Source: Mesorhizobium alhagi CCNWXJ12-2 | GTDB taxonomy: Bacteria > Pseudomonadota > Alphaproteobacteria > Rhizobiales > Rhizobiaceae | Reading direction: 5' to 3' | Assembly: GCF_000236565.1 (NCBI RefSeq) | Contig: NZ_AHAM01000027.1 | Coordinates: 62,001-126,000 of the forward strand | Length of the DNA: 64,000 nt | Shown here: in pieces, positions 17,134 through 27,443 of the stretch | How positions within the stretch are numbered: position 1 is the stretch's first letter | How the letters are laid out: each line of letters starts with the position of its first letter | The notes under the pieces: model-generated | The model's database searches: none | Told to the model about the DNA's origin: nothing | What the model saw: only the letters and a program-made list of their open reading frames with translations | Position numbers and translations under genes: made by a program

Positions 17134-17165
17134 TTGACACATGGCCCATGTGTTTCTGCTATAGA
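17134..17165 (+). promoter_or_regulatory. Candidate promoter with palindromic operator for the three-gene island
   Basis: TTGACA (17134-17139) is a perfect -35 box; -10 candidates are TGCTAT (17157-17162, 17-bp spacer) or GCTATA one base later. The spacer holds the perfect 17-bp palindrome ACACATGGCCCATGTGT (17137-17153), which overlaps the -35 box. A protein bound there would shut off the promoter. It lies 55 bp before the ParB-domain gene. Confidence 0.6.
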
Positions 17166-17219
17166 AATTGGCTTTGAAACCGCTATACGAAGGTTCACAA
17201 ACCACGATTGGGAAATCGG

Positions 17220-18337
17220 ATGGCGAAAGCGCCCACGGCGGGCTTGGACCCGAAAATCACCATGGTAAAACCGGGCGAATTAAAGTTCGACCGGGCAAAT
17301 CCCCGTATGGCGGAGATGGAATTCGCCAACGAACAGGAAGTGGTAGCTCATCTCGTCGAGGAATATGATGTTGACGAGTTGGTGTTGTCGATCCTTACAG
17401 CCGGTTGGTTCGACTATGAACCGTTAATTGCAGAGCGAGACAATACCGTTATCGAAGGTAATAGACGCCTTGCAGCACTCAGGTTGATTGAAGAAGATGC
17501 CTTAAGAAAACAGATTGGATATAAGCTACCAACTGTAGATCCGATACACGAAAACGCACACCCAAAGACTGTCAGCGTTCGTTACGCCGACAGCCGAGAG
17601 GCTGCCTACGTCTATATTGGATTCAAGCACATTAACGGCCCGTTCAAATGGGATGCGCTCGCTAAGGCCAAGTTTGCATCGGAATGGATCGCCGCTGGCC
17701 ACGACGTCGAGACAGTAAGTCGAACTCTTGGGGATAGCCACAATACTGTCTTGAGACTTGTGAATGGATGGAATGTTCTCCAGCGTGCGCGTGCAGAAGG
17801 TTTCGAACCATCTGATGCTACGACAAGCTCCCCGTTCCCGATATCACATCTTTATACCGCTTTGACACGGCCTGATGTTAGGAATTCCTAGGTATCAATC
17901 TGCCGGCTAGGAGCGTTATAAGTCAGGATACAATAACGTCGGAAAAAACCGTTTCTTTATTGCAGCTGATGAACTGGCTTTACGGCCAGCGTAGCAGAAA
18001 TCAACCTTCATTAATTCGGACCCAAAATCCTGATCTTGGCACGTTAGTTCGTGTTATTGCACACGACACGGCAAGGGAAGAGCTTATCGCCAATCGCGAT
18101 TTAGATGCCGCTGCGGAAATCCTTACGCCGTCCCACGAACGTTTTGAGATCGTGCTTCGGCAAGCCGCCCGTGCTTGCGAAGAGGCTTTAGCTGCTTCGA
18201 AGGACTTTGATGGCAGCCCTACGCTGTTGGAAATCGTGAACAATATGGGCAAGACGCTCTTGGCTTTGCGCCAAGGGATGCTGTCGACGCAATCAGACCC
18301 CCTGGCGGCATTCGCTGATGCTCCTTCAAAGACCTGA
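17220..18337 (+). pseudogene. ParB/Srx N-terminal domain protein, interrupted by a single-base frameshift
   Basis: The first frame runs to a stop at 17889-17891. The second part is open in another frame from before 17882 to 18337. Joining them after D-V-R (codon 17880-17882) gives a continuous protein of about 372 residues, reading LTRPDVR then EFLGINLPAR; adding one G to the AGG at 17880 restores the frame. The N-terminal ParB-like fold has the box VIEGNRRLAALRLI (about 77-90), which in ParB relatives binds CTP or nucleotide; a helix-turn-helix-like segment (VSRTLGDSHNTVLRLV) follows. The start is ATG 17220; TTG 17208 is an alternative. It is the first gene of an overlapping trio with a nuclease-like gene and a DNA methyltransferase. 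It may be a mutation, a sequencing error or programmed frameshifting. Confidence 0.75.
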
Positions 18338-19418
18338 AGAAGCAGTGCCGGCAAGTCGCCTGGCAGATTGGCTGGAACTGTTATCCGCATCTCAGCGTGA
18401 ACGAACGTTCGGCGGCGGTGAACTTCAAAAGATCATCCGAATGGAAGCGGAGGATCGCAGCAGCCGCCTTGTGCATGACGAGGTCTCTGGCGAGATAGCT
18501 GAAGGCGAAATAGTGGCCATCGAGAACTCGGAAATCATAAGTCATGTTTTTGATGAGCTTCAAAAGCGGGCAGATTTGTTGGCCGACAGCTATCCATTTG
18601 TTGTCGAAGCAACTGGCGCCGGCGTAACGGCACGCAAACGACTTAGCTGGCGACCAGATGCGCTAGACACACCCGGCGCGGTAATCTATCTTTACTGTCT
18701 TTTGATTTCGGCCCGGCGGCTTGGCTTACTTGAATTGGATGCAGACGACCACGCCCAAACAACCGCCGACGGAACTCAACTCCACTCCGAGTACATGTAC
18801 GGGTTTTTGCTACAGATCTGCGCGACGATCGCTATGGGCGGCTACCTTCGCGGCACTGTGATTTCTTTCGGCTATCCACGCCCAGACAAGTCCAATTTTC
18901 TAGCAGCCAACCGGAGTGCTTGGACCCGGTTCGGCGCATACAAGCCTGTTGATAGGGTTCCCTACGGCGCTCCCAACGAAGAGAATGACGCGGGAATCGA
19001 CCTGATAGCCTGGGTTGACTTCAACGATCGGCACGGGTCCAAGGTCTTGGTTTTTGGGCAAGTGGCATCTGGCAGGAATTGGACCGGGAAGTCAGCCTTG
19101 GATCGCGCGCATGCTTTGCGCAGTTGGTTCGCAGGCCCGAGCTACACACACATGCTACCGGCCATGGTGATGCCATTTAATGTTACTGATGCGCGTAAAA
19201 CTATTGAACGCGGTCCCGTTGATATGCGGGCCGCTGTTTTCGAGTTTGAAGAACGTCAATTCGGCATTGTTTTGGACAGAGAGCGTGTAGCTGCATGCGC
19301 GGCGGTTGCGCTGCAGTTCGAAGATGAGGATAAGGCGAGAGTTGAAGGCATCGAGCGATTCGAACTGGTAAAGGAGTGGGTAAGTACCACGCTTGAACAT
19401 CTTAGGGGGGAAGCGTGA
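18318..19418 (+). CDS. Unrecognised protein with nuclease-like motif, between ParB-like and methyltransferase genes
   Basis: 366 residues, no family recognised with confidence. The N-terminal third is acidic and helical. The C-terminal half contains D228 (AGIDLIAW) and, 20 residues later, Q248 in [16 protein letters not shown], with K258. A D-x(n)-Q-x-x-x-G/K layout on two beta strands is reminiscent of PD-(D/E)XK nucleases that use Gln in place of Glu, so a restriction endonuclease role is plausible (inference). It starts 20 bp before the ParB-frame stop and ends in a TGATG junction with the methyltransferase. GC content is clearly below the neighbours. Confidence 0.6.
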   Translation: MLLQRPEEAVPASRLADWLELLSASQRERTFGGGELQKIIRMEAEDRSSRLVHDEVSGEIAEGEIVAIENSEIISHVFDELQKRADLLADSYPFVVEATGAGVTARKRLSWRPDALDTPGAVIYLYCLLISARRLGLLELDADDHAQTTADGTQLHSEYMYGFLLQICATIAMGGYLRGTVISFGYPRPDKSNFLAANRSAWTRFGAYKPVDRVPYGAPNEENDAGIDLIAWVDFNDRHGSKVLVFGQVASGRNWTGKSALDRAHALRSWFAGPSYTHMLPAMVMPFNVTDARKTIERGPVDMRAAVFEFEERQFGIVLDRERVAACAAVALQFEDEDKARVEGIERFELVKEWVSTTLEHLRGEA

Positions 19419-20515
19419 TGCGCAATCCCCTGCATTCAATCTGTCCTTACTTCGCGATGTTTCCTGAGAGCTTTGTCCAAAAGCAGTTGCTAGCCTATTC
19501 GCGCCCGGGGGATAAAGTATTTGATCCATTCTGCGGGCGAGGCACTACAATACTTGAAGGATTATTAAATGATCGGAACGCAATAGGATCTGATATTAAC
19601 CCAGTGGGAGCCTGCATTTCTGGGGCAAAAGCTGATATACCGGCGCGCGACGAGGTACTGCAGAGGATTACTGCTTTAAAAGAAGGGTTCGCGTCGTGTA
19701 CATCTTTACAGCATCCACAGGATGAATTTTTTTCACTTTGCTTTGAAAAAAATACATTACGGCAAATCCTTTTCTTACAAAAGGAACTAAGCTGGAAGGA
19801 TGACCCGGTAGATAGGTTTGTTGCCGCGCTAATGCTTGGCATTTTGCACGGCGAGTCACACAAGTCGGAGCTCTGTCTTAGTAATCGGATGCCACGAACA
19901 ATTAGCACTAAACCTGCTTATTCCGTCCGATGGTGGAAGGAACATCAGCTCACTCCTCCTAGCCGGGACGCATTTGAAGTTTTGACGAAAACCGCCCTGT
20001 ATCGGTATGCTGGGGAGATTCCAACTCGCAAAGGCCAAGTGGTATTGGGCGACGCTAGGTTGGCGGGGGAATTGTTGGAAGAACATAAAGGAAGCGTCAA
20101 CCTCATCGTAACTTCGCCACCTTACCTCGATACAACAGACTATGCAGAAGATCAGTGGCTGAGGCTTTGGTTCTTAGGAGGTCCGTCGCGGCCGACTGCT
20201 CGACTTCACAAAGACGACCGTCATACTAGAACGAGTACATATTGGCTATTCTTGGAAGAGGTTTGGCGTGGCTGCCAGGTCCTTCTCAAGGAAGATGCCA
20301 ATTTGGTTGTTCGAATAGGCGGCACTATGCTCGGCAAGGATGAACTCTTCGCTGGGCTACTCACATCGCTTCGATCCGGGTTCGGTACGCGCGCGATTCG
20401 TCCGCTCCACGGCGGCGAGACCAGCACCATCAGGAGGCGACAGACAAACTCTTTTCGACCGGGTACCTCGCCAGAGAAAATGGAGCACGATTTTGCCTTT
20501 GCTGTGATCGGTTAG
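19418..20515 (+). CDS. DNA methyltransferase (SPPY type)
   Basis: 365 residues from ATG 19418, preceded by AGGGGGGAAG. A GTG one codon earlier is possible. The AdoMet motif is FDPFCGRGTT (about 35-44) with the acidic GSDINP at 57-62. The catalytic motif is TSPPYLD (232-238), the form typical of N4-cytosine enzymes, also seen in some N6-adenine enzymes. A long middle segment (about 80-205) between them is probably the target-recognition region. Order: AdoMet motif, recognition region, catalytic motif. It is the last of three tightly overlapping genes, AT-rich, with many ATT/TTA codons, and ends 13 bp from the convergent maeB stop. Confidence 0.85.
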   Translation: MRNPLHSICPYFAMFPESFVQKQLLAYSRPGDKVFDPFCGRGTTILEGLLNDRNAIGSDINPVGACISGAKADIPARDEVLQRITALKEGFASCTSLQHPQDEFFSLCFEKNTLRQILFLQKELSWKDDPVDRFVAALMLGILHGESHKSELCLSNRMPRTISTKPAYSVRWWKEHQLTPPSRDAFEVLTKTALYRYAGEIPTRKGQVVLGDARLAGELLEEHKGSVNLIVTSPPYLDTTDYAEDQWLRLWFLGGPSRPTARLHKDDRHTRTSTYWLFLEEVWRGCQVLLKEDANLVVRIGGTMLGKDELFAGLLTSLRSGFGTRAIRPLHGGETSTIRRRQTNSFRPGTSPEKMEHDFAFAVIG

Positions 20516-20528
20516 CTCGCCGATCTTC

Positions 20529-22808
20529 TCAAGCCCCCGCGGAATACGCAGCGATCGCCGCCATGTTCACGATATCGCTGTCCTTGGCGTTGAGGCTGAC
20601 AATCTGCACCGGCTTGTTGAGCCCCACCAGCAGCGGGCCGATGACCATCGAGCCGCCGAGTTCTTGAAGCATCTTTGTCGAGATCGAGGCCGAGTGGAAG
20701 GCCGGCATGATGAGCACGTTGGCCGGGCCCGACAGGCGGCAGAACGGATATTGCTGCATGGCCTTGGCGTTGAGCGCGACGTCGGCCGCCATCTCGCCGT
20801 CATACTCGAAATCGACGCGTCTTTTGTCGAGGATCTGGACGGCCTCCTGTACGCGCGCGGATCGCTCGCCGGCGGGATGGCCGAAGGTGGAATAGGCGAG
20901 CATGGCCACGCGCGGCTCGTAGCCCATGCGGCGCGCGAAGCCCGCCGCCTCCTCGGCGATGTCGGCGATCTGCTCGGAATTGGGCATGTCATGGACGGCG
21001 GTGTCGGCGACGATGACCGTGCGGCCGCGGCAAAGCGCTATCGATACGCCGATGACGCGGTGGCCGGGCTTGGCCTCGATGACGCGGCGGACATCGTCGA
21101 GCGCGGTCGAATAGTTGCGGGTGACGCCGGTGACCACCGCGTCGGCGTCGCCCAGCGCCAGCATGCAGGCGGCGAAATGGTTGCGGTCGTTGTTGATCAG
21201 CCGCTGGCAATCGCGGAACAGGAAGCCCTTGCGCTGCATGCGCTCGTACAGATAGTCGGCATAGATGGCGTTGCGGCGCGACAGGCGGGCGTTGATGATT
21301 TCGATGCCCGGCCGGTCGAGCTCGACGCCGGCATGGCTGGCGGTCTCCTTAATGCGATCCTCGCGGCCGACCAGGATGGCGGTGCCAAGCCGCTGGTTGG
21401 CGTAGGAGACGGCGGCGCGCATGACCTGCTCCTCCTCGCCCTCGGCGAAGACGACGCGCTTGGGCTGGCGGCGCACGCGGTCGTAGATGCGCTGCAGCGT
21501 CGAGGCGATCGGGTCGCGGCGGGCGGATAGCTCCTGCGCGTATTTGTCGAGGTCGAGGATCGGCCGGCGCGCGACGCCCGAATCCATGGCGGCGCGGGCG
21601 ACGGCGACGGGAATGGCCGAGATCAGGCGCGGGTCGAACGGCACCGGGATGATGTAGTTCGGCCCGAATTTGGGGCGCATGCCCTGATAGGCGGCGGCGA
21701 CGTCGTCGGGCACGTCCTGGCGGGCGAGATCGGCCAGCGCCTGCGCGGCGGCGACCTTCATGGCGTCATTGATGGTGGTGGCGCGGACATCGAGCGCGCC
21801 GCGGAAGATATAGGGGAAGCCCAGAACGTTGTTGACCTGGTTGGGATAGTCGGAGCGGCCGGTCGCCATGATGGCGTCGGTGCGGATCTCGGCGACTTCC
21901 TCGGGGGTGATTTCGGGATCGGGATTGGCCATGGCGAAGATGATCGGGTTCTTGGCCATGGACTGGATCATCGCCGGGGTCAGCGCGCCCTTGGCGGAAA
22001 GGCCGAAGATGATGTCGGCGCCGTCGAGCGCGTCGGCCAGCGTGCGCGCGTCGGTCTTCACCGCATGCGCCGACTTCCACTGGTTCATGCCCTCCTCGCG
22101 GCCCTGCCAGACGACGCCCTTGGTGTCGCAGAGGATGATTTTTTCGGGCGAGAAGCCCATCGACTTGATGAGCTCGATGCAGGCGATGCCGGCCGAGCCG
22201 GCGCCGTTGCAGACGAGCTTCGCGGTCTTCATGTCGCGGCCGGTGAGATGCAGCGCGTTGATCAGGCCCGCGGTGGCGATGATGGCGGTGCCGTGCTGGT
22301 CGTCATGGAAGACCGGGATGTCCATGAGTTCGCGCAGGCGCTGCTCGATGATGAAGCAGTCGGGCGCCCTGATGTCCTCCAGGTTGATGCCGCCGAAGGA
22401 GGGGCCGAGATACCTGACGCAGTTGATGAACTCGTCGACGTTCTCGGTGTCGACTTCGAGGTCGATGGCGTCGATGTCGGCGAAGCGCTTGAACAGCGCC
22501 GCCTTGCCTTCCATCACCGGCTTGGCGGCGAGCGCGCCGAGATTGCCGAGGCCCAGGATCGCGGTGCCGTTGGTGATGACGGCGACCATGTTGCCGCGCG
22601 TGGTGTAGTCGAAGGCGCGCGAGGGATCCTCGGCGATCGCCTTGACCGGCACGGCGACGCCCGGCGAATAGGCGAGACTGAGGTCGCGCTGCGTGGCCAT
22701 CGGCTTGGTCGGGCTGATCTCCAGCTTGCCGGGGCGACCGGAGGCGTGGAACTCCAGCGCCTCCTGTGCGCTGACGGAGGGCCCTGGGTTTTCGGTTTTC
22801 CTGGCCAT
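20529..22808 (-). CDS. maeB: NADP-dependent malic enzyme with phosphotransacetylase-like domain
   Basis: 759 residues, the usual length of the chimeric malic enzymes of proteobacteria. Residues about 1-430 form the malic enzyme ([16 protein letters not shown], the Asp/Glu metal segment [10 protein letters not shown], and the Rossmann motif [15 protein letters not shown]). Residues about 440-759 form a phosphotransacetylase-like regulatory domain ([31 protein letters not shown]). It decarboxylates malate to pyruvate, supplying acetyl-CoA precursors and NADPH. In rhizobia such enzymes are called Dme or Tme; which cofactor this one prefers cannot be fixed here. It is divergent from mutS. Confidence 0.95.
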   Translation of the reverse strand: MARKTENPGPSVSAQEALEFHASGRPGKLEISPTKPMATQRDLSLAYSPGVAVPVKAIAEDPSRAFDYTTRGNMVAVITNGTAILGLGNLGALAAKPVMEGKAALFKRFADIDAIDLEVDTENVDEFINCVRYLGPSFGGINLEDIRAPDCFIIEQRLRELMDIPVFHDDQHGTAIIATAGLINALHLTGRDMKTAKLVCNGAGSAGIACIELIKSMGFSPEKIILCDTKGVVWQGREEGMNQWKSAHAVKTDARTLADALDGADIIFGLSAKGALTPAMIQSMAKNPIIFAMANPDPEITPEEVAEIRTDAIMATGRSDYPNQVNNVLGFPYIFRGALDVRATTINDAMKVAAAQALADLARQDVPDDVAAAYQGMRPKFGPNYIIPVPFDPRLISAIPVAVARAAMDSGVARRPILDLDKYAQELSARRDPIASTLQRIYDRVRRQPKRVVFAEGEEEQVMRAAVSYANQRLGTAILVGREDRIKETASHAGVELDRPGIEIINARLSRRNAIYADYLYERMQRKGFLFRDCQRLINNDRNHFAACMLALGDADAVVTGVTRNYSTALDDVRRVIEAKPGHRVIGVSIALCRGRTVIVADTAVHDMPNSEQIADIAEEAAGFARRMGYEPRVAMLAYSTFGHPAGERSARVQEAVQILDKRRVDFEYDGEMAADVALNAKAMQQYPFCRLSGPANVLIMPAFHSASISTKMLQELGGSMVIGPLLVGLNKPVQIVSLNAKDSDIVNMAAIAAYSAGA

Positions 22809-22930
22809 GGTCTCGAGCCGTCCCTTCCCCTGCGGTATTTCCGTTTCTTTTTGTGGAGCGTTCGGGATTAAGGCTACACTTCGCAGCCGTAAAGCGCCAA
22901 GCAGGGGAAGCTTCTTTTTTCGGGGACACG

Positions 22931-25645
22931 GTGAACGACGAAACGCCGATACGCATCGAGGGCAGCGCGCCGGCAGCAGTCGGCGCGGCGACGCCGATGA
23001 TGGAGCAGTTCGTCGAGATCAAGGCGGCGAACCCGGATTGCCTGTTGTTCTACCGCATGGGCGATTTCTACGAGCTGTTCTTCGAGGACGCCGAGATCGC
23101 CAGCCGGGCGCTGGGCATCGTTCTGACCAAGCGCGGCAAGCACCAGGGCCACGACATTCCGATGTGCGGCGTGCCGGTGCATGCGGCGGACGACTATCTG
23201 CAGAAGCTGATCGGGCTCGGCCACCGCGTCGCCGTCTGCGAGCAGATCGAGGATCCGGCCGAGGCGAAGAAGCGCGGCTCCAAATCGGTGGTGAAGCGAG
23301 ACGTGATCCGCCTGGTCACGCCCGGCACCATCACCGAGGACCGGCTGCTGGCGCCTTCGGAATCCAATTTCCTGATGGCGCTGGGACGGGTGAAGGGCGG
23401 AGCGGAAAACTCCTATGCGCTGGCGTGGATCGAGTTGTCGACGGGTGTGTTCCGCGTCGCCGAGACGAATGCCGAGGCGCTCGCCGCCGACATTTTCCGG
23501 GTCGACCCGCGCGAATTGATCGTGGCCGAGCCGGTGTTCCATGACGAGGAGCTAAAGCCGCTGTTCGACATGATCGGCCGGGTCGCCAGCCCGCAGCCGC
23601 CGAGCCTGTTCGATTCGGCCTCGGCGCCCGGCCGCATCGCCCGCTTCTACGGCGTCGCCACGCCGGACAGCTTCGGCACGTTTTCCCGCGCCGAACTGTC
23701 GGCGATCTCGGGCATCGTCGCCTATGTCGAGAAGACGCAGAAGGCGGAGCGGCCGCCGCTGTCGCGACCGGAGCGCGAGCAGGCCGGCTCGACGCTGTTC
23801 ATCGATCCCGCGACGCGGGCCAATCTCGAGCTTTTGCGCACCATGTCGGGCGGCCGCGACGGGTCGCTGATCAAGGCCGTCGACCGGACGGTGACCGGGG
23901 CCGGCGCGCGGCTTCTGGCCGACCGGCTGATGTCGCCGCTGACCGATCCGAAGGCGATCAATGCGCGGCTGGATTCGGTGGCGTTCTTCGCCTCCGAAAC
24001 GCGGCTCTGCGGAGCGCTGCGCGCCTGTCTAAAAGAGGCAGCCGACATGCCGCGCGCGCTGACGCGGCTTGCGCTCAACCGCGGCGGCCCGCGCGACCTC
24101 GGCGCGCTGCGCTCCGGCTTCGAGGCGGCGCTTGCGCTCCGGACGCTATTTGCCGACGCCGAGCTGCCGGCGGAACTCAAAGGCGCGCTGGACGCGATCT
24201 CGGCGCTGCCGGTGCGCTTCGCCGATCATCTGGGCAGCGCACTCGCCGACGAGCTGCCGCTGCTCAGGCGCGACGGCGGCTTTGTCCGCGCCGGCTACAA
24301 TGCCGAGCTCGACGAGATGCGGGCGCTGCGCGACGAGGCGCGCAAGGTGATCGCGGCGATGGAGCGCGAACTGATCGATGAGACCGGCATCCGCTCGCTG
24401 AAGATCCGGCACAACAATGTGCTCGGCTATTACATCGAGGTGACCGCCAACCATCAGGCGCTGATGATGGGATCGGACGCGGCCAAGGCGCGCTTCATCC
24501 ACCGCCAGACCATGGCGAACGCCATGCGCTTCACCACCACCGAACTGGCGGAGATGGAGACCAAGATCGCCAACGCCGCCGACCGCGCGCTGGCGATCGA
24601 GCTTGGCGTATTCGATGCGCTGACCACCGAGGCGGTCGGCCATGCCGACGCGATCCGCGCCGGCGCGACGGCGCTTGCGGTGCTCGATGTTTCGGCAGCC
24701 CTCGCGGTGCTGGCCAGCGCTGAGGCGTGGCGGCGGCCTGTGGTCGACGACAGCCTCGCCTTCGAGATTTCCGGCGGCCGCCACCCGGTGGTCGAGCAGG
24801 CGCTGCGGCGCACGGCCGGCGCGCCATTCGTGGCAAACGACTGCGACCTCTCGCCGGAGCAAGGCGACAGGCACGGTGCGACCTGGCTGCTGACCGGGCC
24901 GAACATGGGCGGCAAGTCGACCTTCCTGCGCCAGAACGCGCTGATCGCCATCCTTGCCCAGACCGGCTCCTTCGTGCCGGCGAAATCGGCGCGGATCGGC
25001 GTGGTCGACCGGCTATTTTCGCGTGTCGGCGCGTCGGACGATTTGGCGCGCGGCCGCTCGACCTTCATGGTCGAGATGGTCGAGACTGCCGCGATCCTCA
25101 ACCAGGCGGGCGAGCGGGCGCTGGTTATCCTCGACGAGATCGGCCGCGGCACCGCGACCTTCGACGGCCTGTCGATCGCCTGGGCCGCGGTCGAATATCT
25201 GCACGAGAAGAATTGCTGCCGGGCGATCTTCGCGACGCATTTCCATGAGATGACAGCGCTCGCCGGCAAGCTCGAACGGCTGCACAACGTCACCATGCGC
25301 GTCAAGGAATGGGAAGGCGACGTGGTCTTCCTACATGAGGTCGCCAAGGGCGCGGCCGACCGCTCCTACGGCGTGCAGGTGGCGCGGCTCGCCGGCCTGC
25401 CCGCCGCCGTTGTGGAGCGCGCCCGCGCGGTTCTGCACCAGCTCGAAGCCGGCGAGACTTCCGGCAAGGCCGACCGGCTGGTCGATGATTTGCCGTTGTT
25501 TTCGGCGGTGGTGAAGCGCGAGGAGCCGAAGCCTGCCAAGCCCGACACGCTTGGCGCCGCGCTATCGACGATCAACCCCGACGAACTCACCCCGCGCGAG
25601 GCGCTGGAAGCGCTGTATCGGCTGAAGGAAATGGCGGGGAAGTAG
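22931..25645 (+). CDS. mutS: DNA mismatch repair protein MutS
   Basis: About 904 residues from the GTG at 22931. The frame is open to 22853, but the extra residues do not look like MutS. The mismatch-recognition domain includes [19 protein letters not shown] with the Phe-x-Glu wedge (FYE). The connector, lever and clamp regions follow, then the ATPase with Walker [11 protein letters not shown] (about 656-665), [12 protein letters not shown] and ATHFHE. It recognises base mismatches and recruits MutL. It is divergent from maeB with a 122-bp gap. Confidence 0.95.
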   Translation: MNDETPIRIEGSAPAAVGAATPMMEQFVEIKAANPDCLLFYRMGDFYELFFEDAEIASRALGIVLTKRGKHQGHDIPMCGVPVHAADDYLQKLIGLGHRVAVCEQIEDPAEAKKRGSKSVVKRDVIRLVTPGTITEDRLLAPSESNFLMALGRVKGGAENSYALAWIELSTGVFRVAETNAEALAADIFRVDPRELIVAEPVFHDEELKPLFDMIGRVASPQPPSLFDSASAPGRIARFYGVATPDSFGTFSRAELSAISGIVAYVEKTQKAERPPLSRPEREQAGSTLFIDPATRANLELLRTMSGGRDGSLIKAVDRTVTGAGARLLADRLMSPLTDPKAINARLDSVAFFASETRLCGALRACLKEAADMPRALTRLALNRGGPRDLGALRSGFEAALALRTLFADAELPAELKGALDAISALPVRFADHLGSALADELPLLRRDGGFVRAGYNAELDEMRALRDEARKVIAAMERELIDETGIRSLKIRHNNVLGYYIEVTANHQALMMGSDAAKARFIHRQTMANAMRFTTTELAEMETKIANAADRALAIELGVFDALTTEAVGHADAIRAGATALAVLDVSAALAVLASAEAWRRPVVDDSLAFEISGGRHPVVEQALRRTAGAPFVANDCDLSPEQGDRHGATWLLTGPNMGGKSTFLRQNALIAILAQTGSFVPAKSARIGVVDRLFSRVGASDDLARGRSTFMVEMVETAAILNQAGERALVILDEIGRGTATFDGLSIAWAAVEYLHEKNCCRAIFATHFHEMTALAGKLERLHNVTMRVKEWEGDVVFLHEVAKGAADRSYGVQVARLAGLPAAVVERARAVLHQLEAGETSGKADRLVDDLPLFSAVVKREEPKPAKPDTLGAALSTINPDELTPREALEALYRLKEMAGK

Positions 25646-25879
25646 CCGCTGGGCGGCCAGGACGCGGCTCGTCGGGCAGCGTGGCCATCCACCAAACCGG
25701 ACCGCACTCAATTTTCATTGCCAGGAATTGGGCTATGATTCGATTCGGCGCAGCCCACGCCTCCCCCCTCCGTCGGGAAAGCACAATTCATGCGGGGCCA
25801 TCCGATTTGTCGAACCGACTGTTCGAGCACCAGGCATAAGGAGGGGTTGCGAAAACTGCTCGCACCAGGAGGTTTTTCG

Positions 25880-26593
25880 ATGAAGCTGTCTGCGCCCGTT
25901 TATCATTTGAAACGCAAAGCCAAACTTCTATCCCGTCAGGAAAACGTTCGACTCCACGAAGCGCTCGACCGAATCGCCGCCAAGGAAGGCTTCGGCAGTT
26001 GGAGTTTGCTCGCGGCCAAACTATCCGCGACCGTGACCGTCAGCGAACTGTTTGCGAGGCTCGGTCCCGGAGATCTGGTGCTGGTCGGCGCGCGGCCGGG
26101 CCAGGGCAAGACCTTGATGAGCCTCGCACTGGCCGTGGAGGCAATGAAATCCGGCGGCCGAAGTGTCTTTTTCACGCTTGAGTACACCGAAAAGGATGTC
26201 CTCGATCGTTTTCGTTCTATCGGGGCAGAATTGGCGCATTTCGGCGGGCTGTTCGAATTCGACAATTCCGACGCCATAAGCGCCGATTACATCGTAGAGG
26301 CGCTGGATTCGGCTCCGCGCGGCACGCTTGTAGTCATAGACTATCTGCAACTGCTCGATCAGAAGCGTGAAAACCCGGAACTGATGGCTCAGGTTAGCAA
26401 GCTGAAGTCGTTTGCCCGGGACAGGGGACTGATCCTCATCTTTATTTCCCAGATCGATCGGTCATACGATCCGTCGACGAAGCCGTGTCCCGATATCGAC
26501 GACGTGCGGTTGCCGAACCCGCTGGATTTGTCGCTGTTCAACAAGACGTGCTTCCTGAACAATGGCGAGATTCGGCTCCAGGCAGCGAGCTAG
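25880..26593 (+). CDS. Small DnaB/RAD55-like ATPase
   Basis: 237 residues from the ATG at 25880, with AGGAGG 7 bp upstream; a longer frame lacks a ribosome site. The RecA-type core shows Walker A GARPGQGKT (about 73-81), then FFTLEYTEKDV and Walker B GTLVVIDYLQLLDQ, and a DnaB-like Q/SQ segment FISQIDRS. It matches the C-terminal ATPase half of replicative helicase DnaB but lacks the N-terminal helical domain, and is about half its length. The roughly 230 bp before it, after mutS, contains no gene. Its function is unknown. Confidence 0.75.
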   Translation: MKLSAPVYHLKRKAKLLSRQENVRLHEALDRIAAKEGFGSWSLLAAKLSATVTVSELFARLGPGDLVLVGARPGQGKTLMSLALAVEAMKSGGRSVFFTLEYTEKDVLDRFRSIGAELAHFGGLFEFDNSDAISADYIVEALDSAPRGTLVVIDYLQLLDQKRENPELMAQVSKLKSFARDRGLILIFISQIDRSYDPSTKPCPDIDDVRLPNPLDLSLFNKTCFLNNGEIRLQAAS

Positions 26594-26655
26594 GAATCCA
26601 GTTCGGTCCAACAACTCGCGGGCGGCACCGGTCGCCCGCGAATTGTCGGAATGCA

Positions 26656-26730
26656 ATGACTCAGGTCAACAACAATAACCCGCCGCTATATCGGCTGACC
26701 AGCGATCAACTCGCCCACGATCATCTCTGA
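26656..26730 (+). CDS. Possible 24-residue small protein
   Basis: ATG to TGA gives a peptide starting MTQVNNNNPPLYRLTSDQLA. Its amino-acid composition looks protein-like, but only a weak ribosome site (gtcgga) precedes it and no family is recognised. It sits between the DnaB-like gene and the RlpA-like gene. Treat it as a candidate only. Confidence 0.2.
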   Translation: MTQVNNNNPPLYRLTSDQLAHDHL

Positions 26731-26855
26731 CTTATTGTTTCATTTTGATTCAAAACGTGTTCCGCTGTCATGGAACAAACAGGAACTTGCCGCATTTGCC
26801 GCCCCATTTTGCCTGCTAGCTGCCCCTTCATCTATCAACGGGGCAAACGGACATA

Positions 26856-27215
26856 ATGATCAAAAAAGGGGCCGCGACTGCCGCGGCAATGCTGGCGGCC
26901 GGGCTGATGCTTGCCGCTTCCACGGGTTCGGCATCGGCGCAATGCGGCGGCGCATCCTGGTACGCACTCCATTCCAAGACCGCGTCGGGCGAACGCATGA
27001 ATCCAGCCGCCATGACCGCTGCTCATCGCAGCCTGCCTTTCGGCACCAAGGTCAAGGTCACCAACAAGAAGACCGGCAAGAGCGTCGTCGTCCGCATCAA
27101 CGATCGCGGTCCCTTCATCAAGGGTCGGGTGATCGACGTTTCCAAAGGCGCGGCGCAGAAACTCGGCTTCATCAAGTCCGGTCATACGTCGATCTGTTTC
27201 GATCGGCAGGGCTAG
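26856..27215 (+). CDS. RlpA-like double-psi beta-barrel protein, secreted
   Basis: 119 residues. The signal peptide [20 protein letters not shown] is cleaved near ASAQC. The rest is a single double-psi beta-barrel domain: [20 protein letters not shown], then [20 protein letters not shown] and [20 protein letters not shown], with the conserved catalytic-site Asp and His ([15 protein letters not shown]). RlpA proteins cleave or bind peptidoglycan. The SPOR domain of full RlpA is absent, so this is the short soluble form found in many rhizobia. Confidence 0.85.
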   Translation: MIKKGAATAAAMLAAGLMLAASTGSASAQCGGASWYALHSKTASGERMNPAAMTAAHRSLPFGTKVKVTNKKTGKSVVVRINDRGPFIKGRVIDVSKGAAQKLGFIKSGHTSICFDRQG

Positions 27216-27279
27216 CCTGCTGCTGGGCGCAGCAGCCTTCATCAATTTTCGCCCTCCCTCAGCTTTGCGGCAGCGCCGC

Positions 27280-27425
27280 CCCTCACCCTTACCCTCTCCC
27301 CGTGAAGAACGGGGAGAGGGGGCGTCACCGTTGATGCCAGTCTCCAACGCCGGCGATTGGCTACGACGCGGGTGTCTCCCTCTCCCTGTTCTTCACGGGG
27401 AGAGGGTGAGGGTGAGGGTGAGGGG
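27280..27425. repeat. Pair of inverted palindromic repeats between convergent genes
   Basis: Two copies of a hairpin (CCCTCTCCCC-gtgaagaac-GGGGAGAGGG at 27292-27320 and its inverted relative at 27378-27406) are flanked by CCCCTCACCCT on the left and AGGGTGAGGG repeats on the right. They form a larger imperfect inverted repeat. It lies between the convergent RlpA-like and ATP-grasp genes and may act as a bidirectional transcript end. It is an abundant rhizobial intergenic repeat type. Confidence 0.65.
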
Positions 27426-27443
27426 CAGCACAAGCGGGGTAGG

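Noticed and set aside
22853-22930. Longer N-terminus for MutS starting at 22853
   Set aside because: The extra residues lack MutS resemblance; GTG 22931 begins just before the conserved mismatch-recognition domain.
27280-27425. Considered as a CRISPR fragment
   Set aside because: Only two inverted hairpins, no regularly spaced direct repeats and no cas genes.
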